A stretch of 14,865 nt of DNA, taken from positions 1-14,865 of the forward strand of contig JBGPKL010000074.1 in NCBI GenBank assembly GCA_041485885.1. The letters run 5' to 3'. The notes below the pieces were generated by a model. The model was not told where the DNA came from, ran no database searches, and worked only from the letters and a program-made list of their open reading frames with translations. Numbering within the stretch: the stretch's first letter is position 1; each line of letters opens with the position of its first letter. Positions 1 to 6,784 of the stretch are shown here, in pieces. The translations under genes and the position numbers were made by a program. This DNA is from JACQFZ01 sp041485885 (GTDB taxonomy: Bacteria > Pseudomonadota > Gammaproteobacteria > Acidiferrobacterales > Sulfurifustaceae).

Positions 1-318
1 CGTGCTATCCAGTATTAACGAGAATCCCGTTATGGCCGTCGAATCGATTGGACTCACGCCGATATCGCCAGTCACTACGGAGGTTGGAACGGTTGAGATT
101 CCTGATTTTGCGAGAATTGCATAATTGCCGGCTAATCCAAGAACCACCGGTGCCGGGCCTTCACCTGGGCTTGAGCTTGAGCTTGGGTTTGGGCCGGTCC
201 CACCATCTTCTCCACCACTTCCGCATCCGGCCAGCAAAGCGGACAGTAGTAATGCCATGAACCAGCCGCAGGTTGCTGCGGAACCACGTTTGTAGGTACT
301 CATTTGATGATATTTCAT
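1..318 (-). CDS. DUF3494 ice-binding-like lipoprotein, 3' part cut by window edge
   Basis: The 106 codons visible are open to the window edge, so the C-terminal part is missing. Residues 1-32 form a lipoprotein signal: a short basic stretch (YKR), a hydrophobic run (MALLLSALLAG) and a lipobox LLAG|C with Cys32. A Gly/Ser/Pro-rich linker (about residues 33-58) follows, then the start of a DUF3494 domain with GNYAILAKSGIS and GDIGVSPIDSTAITGF, which I recognise as typical of this ice-binding-like family. Known members bind ice or act as extracellular adhesins; this one is probably tethered to a membrane by lipid. The start at 318 is chosen because the ribosome-binding region GAGGAAACGCACC just before it is identical to that of the paralogue at 770-1447. 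A second in-frame ATG lies at 303. Family assignment is firm; ice binding itself is not shown. Confidence 0.85.
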   Translation of the reverse strand, partial: MKYHQMSTYKRGSAATCGWFMALLLSALLAGCGSGGEDGGTGPNPSSSSSPGEGPAPVVLGLAGNYAILAKSGISTVPTSVVTGDIGVSPIDSTAITGFSLILDST

Positions 319-335
319 GGTGCGTTTCCTCATTA
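319..335 (-). promoter_or_regulatory. Ribosome-binding region of the truncated DUF3494 gene
   Basis: On the minus strand GAGGAAACGCACC directly precedes the ATG at 318, giving a GAGGA core 8 nt from the start. The same string precedes the paralogue start at 1447, so the duplication included the translation start region. This supports starting at 318 rather than 303. Confidence 0.7.
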
Positions 336-350
336 GTAGGTTTTCTTACA

Positions 351-516
351 CGCCTATGGCGAACCCTCAGATTGGTTTCCTCCAAATCAAAACCGGATTG
401 ACCGGCCCTGAGGCCATTGCGCCGACAAGGCAATAGTCTCCCTTTCGCCCCGGACGCACTGTCCGCTGGGATACACGGGACGGAAAATTTTTGGGGCGGG
501 TGCCGAATTCCTGGGG
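351..516 (-). repeat. Direct repeat, copy A of the duplicated leader
   Basis: This block matches 1553-1717 at close to 90% by eye, with one single-base indel near 418-422. Identical stretches include the block around TTTGGAGGAAACCAA, the palindrome GGCCTCAGGGCC, and the end block CAGGAATTCGGCAC (minus-strand reading). Similarity is lost beyond 516. The matching position before two paralogous genes points to tandem duplication of a leader-plus-gene unit. Confidence 0.85.
358..464 (-). promoter_or_regulatory. Candidate structured leader RNA, copy A (upstream of lipoprotein gene)
   Basis: Read on the minus strand, this leader ends 39 nt before the start at 318. Possible pairings are: a short upstream hairpin (452-455 with 461-464); a closing helix GGCGAA/UUCGCC (444-449 with 358-363); an internal stem AUUGC/GCAAU (430-434 with 416-420); a long-range stem CUCAG/CUGAG (408-412 with 366-370, plus a possible G·U at 407/371); and a small hairpin UUGG/CCAA (382-385 with 372-375). 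All recur in copy B at 1561-1666, with a T-A to C-G exchange in the internal stem and G-C/G·U exchanges in two others. I do not recognise it as c-di-GMP-I/II, TPP, glycine, SAM or fluoride riboswitch. Function is unknown; a riboswitch or protein-binding leader is inferred. Confidence 0.5.
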
Positions 517-521
517 GACTG

Positions 522-690
522 TTATTTGAGCTGCAGCTCGAAGCCGCCCTCGCCGCGCTCGATGGCGATCAAGCGGTGCGAGCTGCTGCTGGTGCTGCGG
601 GGGAATGCGCCGTGACTTCGTCCGGCGCGAGCTTGCCCTTTACGCTGACGATCTTGACGCTTGCGGTTCCGGAAAGACTGCCGTACACAA
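522..690 (-). pseudogene. Possible degraded coding remnant between the two DUF3494 units
   Basis: Downstream of the terminator at 704-727 the minus strand has coding-like composition in two frames. One frame reads GTASVKIVSVKGKLAPDEVTA and then a PAAPAAA tract before TGA near 580. A neighbouring frame reads LIAIERGEGGFELQLK and ends in TAA at 522-524. Joined by one frameshift near 585 these would form a plausible protein C-terminus. I see no start codon with a ribosome-binding site and do not recognise the family. It may be the tail of a gene broken during the duplication, or chance; confidence is low. Confidence 0.25.
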
Positions 691-703
691 GGCGCCAAAA
701 AGA

Positions 704-727
704 AAAAGGACCCTTGCGGGTCCTTTT
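704..727 (-). terminator. Rho-independent terminator of the secreted DUF3494 gene
   Basis: On the minus strand a perfect 10-bp stem, AAAAGGACCC/GGGTCCTTTT, encloses a GCAA tetraloop and is followed by TCTTTTTGG. It lies 43 nt past the stop codon of the gene at 770-1447. It separates that transcript from the downstream leader and lipoprotein gene, so the two paralogues are probably transcribed separately. Confidence 0.9.
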
Positions 728-769
728 CCATTCTTCACGATTGCAGACTTACTATTGCAGACTTACTTG

Positions 770-1447
770 TTACCGCCCGATGACGCTGGCGGTAGTCATC
801 GTCACGGCGACGTTCGCCAACGCTCGACCAGCCAGGGTTCCACCGGTCAAGGTGATGGACCCGTCGGTGGCGTCACCCGCGAGGATGTTGCCTTGGAACA
901 CCGAAGTCGTCATGGTCGTGCCAGCACTCGGTGCCCAGAACACGTTGGATGGCTGCCCGCCGCCGTCCATGACCACCGAGAAGTTGGTGCCCGTGAGCGC
1001 GCCATTGACGAGGAAAATCCAGACTCCGTCCGAGGGCCCCGTGAGCGTCAGCGTGCCTGTCTTGGCTACCGCGTCGACACAGTAGACACCGGGCGCAAGA
1101 TTCTGGGCCGCAAGAGAGCCCCCCAGCATCTGGGCGCAAGACTCGGATCGGATCGCAGCGTAGGCGTTGAGGAAGTCCGAGCGCGCCGAAGCTGCGGCCG
1201 CGTTGGTCGCAGGGGGCATCCCGCCCGCAATCGTACAGCCGGTATTGGTGAACGAAGCAGTGATGCCGGGGGAGATACCCACGTCTCCGACCACGGAGCC
1301 GGCGGTACAGGTTACCGCCGTGCCACCCAGGACCGAGAATCCCGACGCCGTACCCAGTGACACCTGGGCCCATGCCGGGGAAGTGCCGCCAAGCAGCGTG
1401 GCAATCGCAAGCAAACACGTGGAAAGATACTTCTGATAATATTTCAT
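770..1447 (-). CDS. Secreted DUF3494 ice-binding-like protein
   Basis: This 225-residue protein begins with a Sec signal peptide (MKYYQKYLSTCLLAIATLL, likely cleaved after the AWA near residue 26). One DUF3494 domain fills the rest. Family hallmarks are LGTASGFSVLGG at its start, VVGDVGISPG, the central stretch LAPGVYCVDA, then DGVWIFLVNGALT, SNVFWAPSAGTTMTTSVFQGNILA and the C-terminal repeat LAGRALANVAVTMTTASVI. This is the normal compact length for a single-domain member. Four to five cysteines in the mature part could form disulfides. The frame is open 14 codons further up to 1489, but the ATG at 1447 starts the signal peptide and shares its ribosome-binding region with the paralogue. A terminator lies just downstream. 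The probable role is ice binding/recrystallisation control or extracellular adhesion; only the family is certain. Confidence 0.9.
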   Translation of the reverse strand: MKYYQKYLSTCLLAIATLLGGTSPAWAQVSLGTASGFSVLGGTAVTCTAGSVVGDVGISPGITASFTNTGCTIAGGMPPATNAAAASARSDFLNAYAAIRSESCAQMLGGSLAAQNLAPGVYCVDAVAKTGTLTLTGPSDGVWIFLVNGALTGTNFSVVMDGGGQPSNVFWAPSAGTTMTTSVFQGNILAGDATDGSITLTGGTLAGRALANVAVTMTTASVIGR

Positions 1448-1462
1448 GGTGCGTTTCCTCTT
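1448..1462 (-). promoter_or_regulatory. Ribosome-binding region of the secreted DUF3494 gene
   Basis: AAGAGGAAACGCACC lies directly before the ATG at 1447. Its last 13 bases are identical to those before the paralogue start at 318. This decides the start against the upstream alternative at 1489. Confidence 0.7.
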
Positions 1463-1498
1463 AATGGTTTTGTTAGGGAAAAAGAACAATCCCTAGCA

Positions 1499-1523
1499 GG
1501 TGCACGCCCTGATGTGCTGCACC
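1499..1523 (-). repeat. Hairpin in the spacer unique to leader copy B
   Basis: GGTGCA (1499-1504) and TGCACC (1518-1523) form a 6-bp stem with a 13-nt loop. It lies in the extra roughly 75 nt that separate leader B from its start codon and are absent from copy A. No U-tract follows directly, so it does not look like a classic terminator. It may be an expression-platform hairpin or chance. Confidence 0.35.
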
Positions 1524-1552
1524 AGGGGTCCCGGCGTTTGGATTCTTCCTTC

Positions 1553-1717
1553 ACGACTCTGGCGAACTCTCAGGTTGGTTTCCTCCAAATCAAAATCGGA
1601 TTGACCGGCCCTGAGGCCATCCGTCGACAAAGCGATAGTCTCCCTTTCGCCTCAGACGCACTGTCCGCCGGGATACATGGGACGGACAATTTTGCGGCGC
1701 GTGCCGAATTCCTGCGG
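1553..1717 (-). repeat. Direct repeat, copy B of the duplicated leader
   Basis: This is the partner of 351-516 in the same orientation, lying upstream of the secreted DUF3494 gene. Differences are scattered point changes plus one indel near 1621-1624. Homology stops at about 1717, where copy A also ends, so both boundaries of the conserved unit are sharp on that side. Confidence 0.85.
1561..1666 (-). promoter_or_regulatory. Candidate structured leader RNA, copy B (upstream of secreted protein gene)
   Basis: The fold proposed for copy A is possible here too: upstream hairpin 1654-1657 with 1663-1666 (one pair becomes G·U); closing helix GGCGAA/UUCGCC at 1646-1651 with 1561-1566; internal stem 1633-1636 with 1619-1623 including one bulge, where a C-G pair replaces the T-A pair of copy A; long-range stem CUCAGG/CCUGAG at 1610-1615 with 1569-1574; small hairpin 1585-1588 with 1575-1578. 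The leader ends 113 nt before the start codon, against 39 nt in copy A. Conserved unpaired segments include AGGGAGAC and AGGAAA, which could be binding elements. The class is not recognised. Confidence 0.5.
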
Positions 1718-2177
1718 CATCGCATGAAGATGGAATTCAACTTTTCCCAAGATACTCACGCACCTCAACGAAAAAGCCCCCGCCCCGCAACCCGCTCGGC
1801 GGCCCGCGTGCCGGGCAGCGCCACCGCGGTTAGGGTAAGTGCGTGTCAACGGCGCAAGCGATGCGGCGGGAGGAATACGTGGCAGGTGCGTGCACGACCT
1901 GGTGACAGGAAACCCTCAACACGCACGTGCCACGAAGCGCACGGCAACAGGGTTTAGGCATCGTCCTGGGTGGACGGGGTGCAAACATTGCGGGACCTGA
2001 ACGCGCGGTGGAGGCAGGATCGATTTCGGGGGGAATTGGCCCGGGGGGAATGGCTTGTATGCTTCCTATACTCCTCGCGCTGCGAGGCGCGGCGCCATAC
2101 GGGGTTGGGAAGAAAAGGCAAGACCATCAGCTGTGCATACGACGCGCCTCGTGATCGGTCCTCAATTATTTCTTTAT
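1718..2177. other. Gene-poor intergenic region between restriction operon and leader B
   Basis: I see no convincing gene in these 460 bases. Open frames on the plus strand (for example 1970-2197) encode unrecognised arginine-rich sequence without a clear ribosome-binding site. The one clear structure is the inverted repeat at 1878-1934. No hairpin plus U-tract follows the stop of the Res gene at 2178. The promoter of leader B should lie near 1700-1760 on the minus strand, but I cannot point to convincing -35/-10 boxes. Confidence 0.5.
1878..1934. repeat. 15-bp imperfect inverted repeat with 27-nt loop
   Basis: The arms are 1878-1892 (CGTGGCAGGTGCGTG) and 1920-1934 (CACGCACGTGCCACG), pairing at 14 of 15 positions. 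The loop itself can pair partly with the arms (CAGGTGC/ACCTG). It lies between the restriction operon and the DUF3494 locus. It could be a factor-independent transcription barrier, a small non-autonomous element or an attC-like fold. No poly-U tract is present. Confidence 0.55.
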
Positions 2178-5100
2178 TTAGCTTGAAGCCCGGGTAATTG
2201 CTTCGGTTGTATCCTCAATCTTCTTAATAAGAAGATACTGCCAGCGTCCGTATTTACCATCCGCATTCACGGCAGACACCCATCGCTCTGCGGCGGCACG
2301 CTTAACTTCTTCCAATGGATCGTGTCCTTTCGTTTCGAGGATTACGTACTTCTCTTCATCGCCTTTAAGACGAATGAGGAAGTCAGGGATGTAATCGTGA
2401 ATCTGACCGTTGTGATGGTAGGGAATCGCAAACCCAAGACCCGCGTTCTTTGCGAACGCAAGTACGTCCTGGTGCCGGTCAATGTAATACGTCGCCGACT
2501 GCTCCCACTTCTTCGTATCCGCAACGACATAGTTGAGATGGCTTTTTACCACCTCGCGAACGTCTTTGCTGGTCCAGAAATCGACATCGGCCGTTGACCC
2601 CGGCACGCGATTCTTCTCATAGCGCGGCACTTCCGGCGCCTCACCTTCCGCAATATCCGGCTGTATGGCTGAAACTAATCGCTCAACGACCCAACCGTAA
2701 TACGGAGAAAGCGCCACGTCCCGAATGTCTGCCGGCTTTATAGGGTTAACCTTTTCCTGTAAATATTTCTCAACGATTTTCGCAATCTGCGGAAACAGTA
2801 CATGCGCGGGCGCTACGCAGGTTGGGTGCGTGCTGTAGTCGCGCGTGAGATCGCGAGCCAATTCAAACACGAGTTCTTGGAAACGGCGGGCCGCGCGGTA
2901 CGGATTCAGGTCCACGCTCTCTAGCTTTCCTGGTCCTGTCAGCGATGGCCGCCCGCGATTCGTCGGAAGCGCGGCTTTCATTTCCACTTCCGGCGGAATC
3001 TGCATCGGATCTAAGGCAAGCGTCACAACCTGATTCCAGTCAACGGTCACGCGGTTGCGAATCGCCTGACAGTATCCATCGACTCGTGGAAATCTGAGCT
3101 GAAATTGTGCTTTCTGCGGAACCGCGTGTACGTGATGACGTTTCGCGGCCGGTAGCTTTTCGCCCGCCTTGTTCTCTTTGAACGGAATAATCTCGAACGG
3201 AACACCAAAAACCTTGGCCACCTCTTCGCTAAGCTTCCCATCCTCATTGACGTCATAATTCGCACGCCGCAAACCCCGGCCCACAACTTGTTCGCACAAG
3301 AGCTGCGACATAAACGGCCGCAACCCGACAATATGCGTTACGGTATTGCAGTCCCAACCTTCGGTCAGCATCCCGACGCTCACGATGCACCGAACATCGC
3401 GCCCCGGAGGATGTAACGGTCGCCCAAGTTTCTTTGCTAGCTCCTCGAAGTCCTCAGGGTAGATAGCGCGCCCCTGCCGATCGCGCGGCCAATCGATCTT
3501 CCCAACCGTATCGAGTGTGATCCGCATCCAGCGTGTCTCATCGCTCTTCGCACCACCCGAGTCGCTTTCGTGCACCACTTTGGAGTCAACACGGATGGTA
3601 TATTCCTTGTCGCCGCTGTTACGGAAGCCCTCAATCTTTGCGGACGGAATACCTACCGGCGGTTTATCCTCCGCAAGCCATTCATAGACGACTTTCGCAA
3701 TCTTGGTGTTCTTGCACACGAGGATAAATACCGGCGGCCTCGGATCTTCCTTGTTTCCCTCCCACTCGTTCCGCATTTGCTCCCAAAGTCCGGCCAGCAT
3801 GGCTATCGGCGTATGGGCCCATTTAAGAACAGCTTCCGGTTTTGGATTTCCTTTCTTACCACCCCGCTCAGCGGTTGTGAGTTTCGGCAGAATCCAACGC
3901 CAAATATTGAAAAAGCCGGGTATCTCCGCGCCCGTGGTATCTCGCACTGCAAGCTGCGGAATCTTGGTCAAACCTGACTCAATCGCATCTGTCAGCCCAA
4001 AATCGCTCACCACCCACGGGAACGTGCGATTGGTGTCCTGCCCCACGCGTCCGAGGAAGTACGGCGTGGCGGACAAATCGACGCAAAAATTAATGCCGCG
4101 ATGTTTGTGAATTCGGTCGAGCCCCTCAATCCACACAGTCGCTTCCTGAAAGAACTCCTCGCTATCTTCTTCCTCGTCCTCATCAGGCTCAGTCCGGCGA
4201 ATGCGGTACGCGTGGTGCGCTTCGTCGTTGAACACAAGAATGTTCTGCTTGCCGCCAACTTCGCGCCCCAAGACACGTTCGAGCAGCGCTGTATCGCTCT
4301 CGACGTACTTCACCGCTTCAACCTGTACCTTCTTTAAGTTTCCTGTGTCGTCATATTCTTCCTTCCTTATCTCCAGCAACCCTGCCGCCTGCTGACGATT
4401 CATGTCGCCCATCGTCAAGTAACGCGAGCCGCGGGCGGTCGTGGTTTTCTCTCCAATCGTAATCGTCTCGACGGTTCGAACTTCCACACCGGCCTTCGCA
4501 ACTCGGGCGGAAATTCCACCGACCTGCATCACTTGGGGTTCGAATACGTGCCAGTTGGTGATAAGCACTTTGCCGCGCATGAGGTCGGACATAAAGTGCG
4601 GCGGTACGAGATCGCGCGTGCGGTAGAGACTCGCCTCGCCGCGTTCCGGGTCGAGTTCTTGAAGGCGATTGCGGATCGTCACGTTTGGGCAAACTGCCAA
4701 CACGACATCCGAGAAACGTGCGTCGGATCGGTCATTTATCTTATTCAGGATACTCCACGCGGCGATCATCCCCATCACGGTAGTCTTGCCGGTGCCGGTT
4801 GCCATCTTGGAGGCATAGCGGCGAAACGCTTTGTAGCCCTTGGTCTTTCCATCGTCGCCTGGTTCATCGACGGGAATCTGTCCCTGAATGCCCTGAAGAA
4901 AGTCGGCGCGAGCTTCGGTAAGAAAGATGACTGCCTCCGCCGCCTCTAGCTGGGCAAAAAACAAGCGGTGTTGCCGTCCGTCTCGCTGCCAGTAATTGAG
5001 AAGCTCCAGCGTCGTGGCGGTAACACCCGGGTATCCTTGCTCACGCCAGGCCTTGATCCGTTCGCGGATCAAATTAACGAGCGCCAACTCCTGCCACTCT

Positions 5101-5276
5101 CCGCGTGCCTCATGTTCAGTATCTCCCGCAGGGGCAGTTGGATTACGGTAAAAGTAACCGGCGGGACGGCGCCTATCGCGTTGCTCCGGTGGGCAACCCT
5201 CTTCGAGGTGCCAATGACTCGCGGGCTCGCCATAGGGCGAGTTGAGTATTGGATCGGGGACTTCGTAGCTGCTCAT
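2178..5276 (-). CDS. Type III-like restriction endonuclease (Res), DEAH helicase plus PD-(D/E)XK nuclease
   Basis: This 1032-residue protein is a superfamily 2 helicase-nuclease expected to translocate on or scan DNA using ATP and to cleave DNA left unmodified by the partner methyltransferase. Visible motifs are Walker A ATGTGKTT (159-166), DEAH (351-354), motif III SATP (402-405), TEGWDC (638-643) and motif VI VVGRGLRR (about 664-671). At the C-terminus, PDFLIR (about 960-965) followed by VILETKG (about 976-982) forms a PD-(D/E)XK nuclease core. An acidic run (DEDEEEDSEE) lies around residue 364. Length and layout fit type III Res subunits, particularly the family NCBI calls BPTD_3080-like (from memory). 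It starts 11 nt after the ATPase stop with no strong Shine-Dalgarno, so translation probably depends on coupling. No key residue is missing. Base composition by eye is less GC-rich than the cox region. Confidence 0.9.
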   Translation of the reverse strand: MSSYEVPDPILNSPYGEPASHWHLEEGCPPEQRDRRRPAGYFYRNPTAPAGDTEHEARGEWQELALVNLIRERIKAWREQGYPGVTATTLELLNYWQRDGRQHRLFFAQLEAAEAVIFLTEARADFLQGIQGQIPVDEPGDDGKTKGYKAFRRYASKMATGTGKTTVMGMIAAWSILNKINDRSDARFSDVVLAVCPNVTIRNRLQELDPERGEASLYRTRDLVPPHFMSDLMRGKVLITNWHVFEPQVMQVGGISARVAKAGVEVRTVETITIGEKTTTARGSRYLTMGDMNRQQAAGLLEIRKEEYDDTGNLKKVQVEAVKYVESDTALLERVLGREVGGKQNILVFNDEAHHAYRIRRTEPDEDEEEDSEEFFQEATVWIEGLDRIHKHRGINFCVDLSATPYFLGRVGQDTNRTFPWVVSDFGLTDAIESGLTKIPQLAVRDTTGAEIPGFFNIWRWILPKLTTAERGGKKGNPKPEAVLKWAHTPIAMLAGLWEQMRNEWEGNKEDPRPPVFILVCKNTKIAKVVYEWLAEDKPPVGIPSAKIEGFRNSGDKEYTIRVDSKVVHESDSGGAKSDETRWMRITLDTVGKIDWPRDRQGRAIYPEDFEELAKKLGRPLHPPGRDVRCIVSVGMLTEGWDCNTVTHIVGLRPFMSQLLCEQVVGRGLRRANYDVNEDGKLSEEVAKVFGVPFEIIPFKENKAGEKLPAAKRHHVHAVPQKAQFQLRFPRVDGYCQAIRNRVTVDWNQVVTLALDPMQIPPEVEMKAALPTNRGRPSLTGPGKLESVDLNPYRAARRFQELVFELARDLTRDYSTHPTCVAPAHVLFPQIAKIVEKYLQEKVNPIKPADIRDVALSPYYGWVVERLVSAIQPDIAEGEAPEVPRYEKNRVPGSTADVDFWTSKDVREVVKSHLNYVVADTKKWEQSATYYIDRHQDVLAFAKNAGLGFAIPYHHNGQIHDYIPDFLIRLKGDEEKYVILETKGHDPLEEVKRAAAERWVSAVNADGKYGRWQYLLIKKIEDTTEAITRASS

Positions 5277-5287
5277 GCGGCAGTCCG

Positions 5288-6784
5288 TTATCGCAGCATC
5301 AGGAATGTCGATAGAGGCATCGAGACGATCCGGGGATCGTCGCTTCCCGCCTCGTCCGTAAGCGTGACGAGTACTCCGAAGGGCGCGTTGTAAACGGCCT
5401 TCTCGATGAAGGCGCGCAGTCCCATCGTATCCCGGTAATCTATCCTGCGCCGATATTTGACTTCGATCGGGATACGTTGCTCGCCGATCGTTACCACGTA
5501 ATCCACCTCGGGTTCAGCGCCCCTTTCGGGGAAATGCGCGACATCGAGATTGACGATGGATCGCAAGAAATAGCCGACCGCGCTTTCCGCAATACGTCCC
5601 GCCAGGTCGGCAAGGTGCGGATGCTTCTCCAGGGATTCCGGATCCAAAGGCACGACCTCCTGCAACCACGCCGCTCGCAACGCGTGGTCGCATAAACATA
5701 ACTTCGAAGCGCCGCGTCGGCGCTTCAGCCGCAGTTCCAACGGCTCGATCAGCCGTAGCAACAGAGTACCGTCCAAGAATTTCAGATAAGTCAGTATTCG
5801 TTGCCAGCCGATATTGGCATGCATGGCTCGGCGGATTTCATCGAGATACAGAGCTTGATTGGGCGATTGACCGATATACCGACAGGCGAGACGGAAGACT
5901 TCTTCCAGCAAATGCTCGTCGCGCCTCTTTCCCTTCGCGCCCATGCGCAGGTCGTGCTGGATTGCGCGACGGATAACGGTTTCACTCAGTTGATCTGCAA
6001 CCCGCTCCCAAGGTACTTCTGCTCGTGCCTGAGCCACCGGATAAGCACCACGCTCGGAAAATGCACCGAATGCGCGTCGCCGGAACTCCCGGTGCTTCTC
6101 GCCATGTTCCCGGAGACCTAGCCAGAATTTTTTGTCCTTAAGAGGGCCAAGCCCGTTGGATGGCAGATAAGGTTCGATCTTGCCGTAACCCCGCATCTCC
6201 CCAATTTCACGCAGCAACAGCGGTCCCATCTCCAGCGTGGTGATACGTCCCGCGAGACTGTCGCGGCCGGCTTCGATACGTAGTGCCGAGCTGCCGGTGA
6301 CGACTACCTGCACCGGATGCTGATCCACGAGATGCTTAAGCTGCGGCGCCCAGGCCGGGAGATTTTGCACTTCGTCGAGAAACAAAAGCGCCTGTTCACC
6401 GTCCTTCGCCGCCTGGTGAAACGACTTGCCTAGAACGTTGTCACTGTACCACCACGCCAAATCGAGTATGGGTTGTGCCACTCCTGCCAGCTCGGGCAAT
6501 TCATCGAACTGCACCCGAAAAATCCGCTTTGGTTCGATTCCTTGCGTCAGCAACTCGTCAATGACCTGATTCAGCAATGTCGTCTTTCCAATCTGCCGCG
6601 GCCCGCGCACGACCGTGATCGGCGCCAGCCCACCGCCGGATATATTGGACAACACATGGGGAAAGGCCCAGCGGCGTATAGGCGGAAGCCCGAAAACGCG
6701 CTCGCCCTGCCACCACGGATTTCCTCGTCGCAACGTCATCTCCAAACCTTGCGAAAGGAGCACGGAAAGAGGCAACTGCTTCAC
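5288..6784 (-). CDS. AAA+ ATPase with DUF4143-type C-terminus, embedded in the restriction operon
   Basis: This 498-residue protein has an AAA_14-like ATPase domain: Walker A GPRQIGKTT (61-69), Walker B LLFLDE (133-138) and a VVVTGSSA sensor-like segment (160-167). After a helical middle region, the C-terminal part carries AEPEVDYV followed by IPIEVKYR, that is Asp428 and Glu441-x-Lys443 of a PD-(D/E)XK-like fold, as in DUF4143 proteins. The GTG start (6782-6784) overlaps the TAG stop of the methyltransferase by one base and has a very strong Shine-Dalgarno AAGGAGG 7 nt upstream. An ATG 16 codons later is less favourable. Stand-alone proteins of this family are widespread and poorly characterised, some suspected as toxins or mobile-element proteins. 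Here tight coupling on both sides suggests a working part of the restriction system, perhaps an accessory motor, regulator or second nuclease. That role is inference. Confidence 0.88.
   Translation of the reverse strand: MKQLPLSVLLSQGLEMTLRRGNPWWQGERVFGLPPIRRWAFPHVLSNISGGGLAPITVVRGPRQIGKTTLLNQVIDELLTQGIEPKRIFRVQFDELPELAGVAQPILDLAWWYSDNVLGKSFHQAAKDGEQALLFLDEVQNLPAWAPQLKHLVDQHPVQVVVTGSSALRIEAGRDSLAGRITTLEMGPLLLREIGEMRGYGKIEPYLPSNGLGPLKDKKFWLGLREHGEKHREFRRRAFGAFSERGAYPVAQARAEVPWERVADQLSETVIRRAIQHDLRMGAKGKRRDEHLLEEVFRLACRYIGQSPNQALYLDEIRRAMHANIGWQRILTYLKFLDGTLLLRLIEPLELRLKRRRGASKLCLCDHALRAAWLQEVVPLDPESLEKHPHLADLAGRIAESAVGYFLRSIVNLDVAHFPERGAEPEVDYVVTIGEQRIPIEVKYRRRIDYRDTMGLRAFIEKAVYNAPFGVLVTLTDEAGSDDPRIVSMPLSTFLMLR

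Noticed and set aside
605..1360. Long plus-strand open frames across the secreted DUF3494 gene (605-1360, 417-1085)
   Set aside because: They are antisense shadows of a gene with signal peptide, full domain and terminator on the minus strand; their translations are Arg/Gly/Pro-rich with no family features.
1448..1489. Upstream start at 1489 for the secreted DUF3494 protein
   Set aside because: The added residues precede a good signal peptide, and the ribosome-binding region at 1448-1462 is shared with the paralogue, so 1447 is the better start.
358..1666. Leader as a known c-di-GMP-I, TPP or glycine riboswitch
   Set aside because: Short resemblances such as CTGAGA and CGAAAG exist, but the conserved cores of those classes are absent in both copies.
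1680..1717. Possible sigma-54 promoter (GGCAC...GC) upstream of leader B
   Set aside because: The GG and GC elements are 10 rather than 12 bases apart, and copy A loses the GC, so the -24/-12 pattern does not hold.
1927..2197. Small plus-strand frames in the intergenic region (1927-2154, 1970-2197)
   Set aside because: They overlap each other in different frames, show no recognisable domain or clear ribosome-binding site, and one runs into the end of the Res gene.
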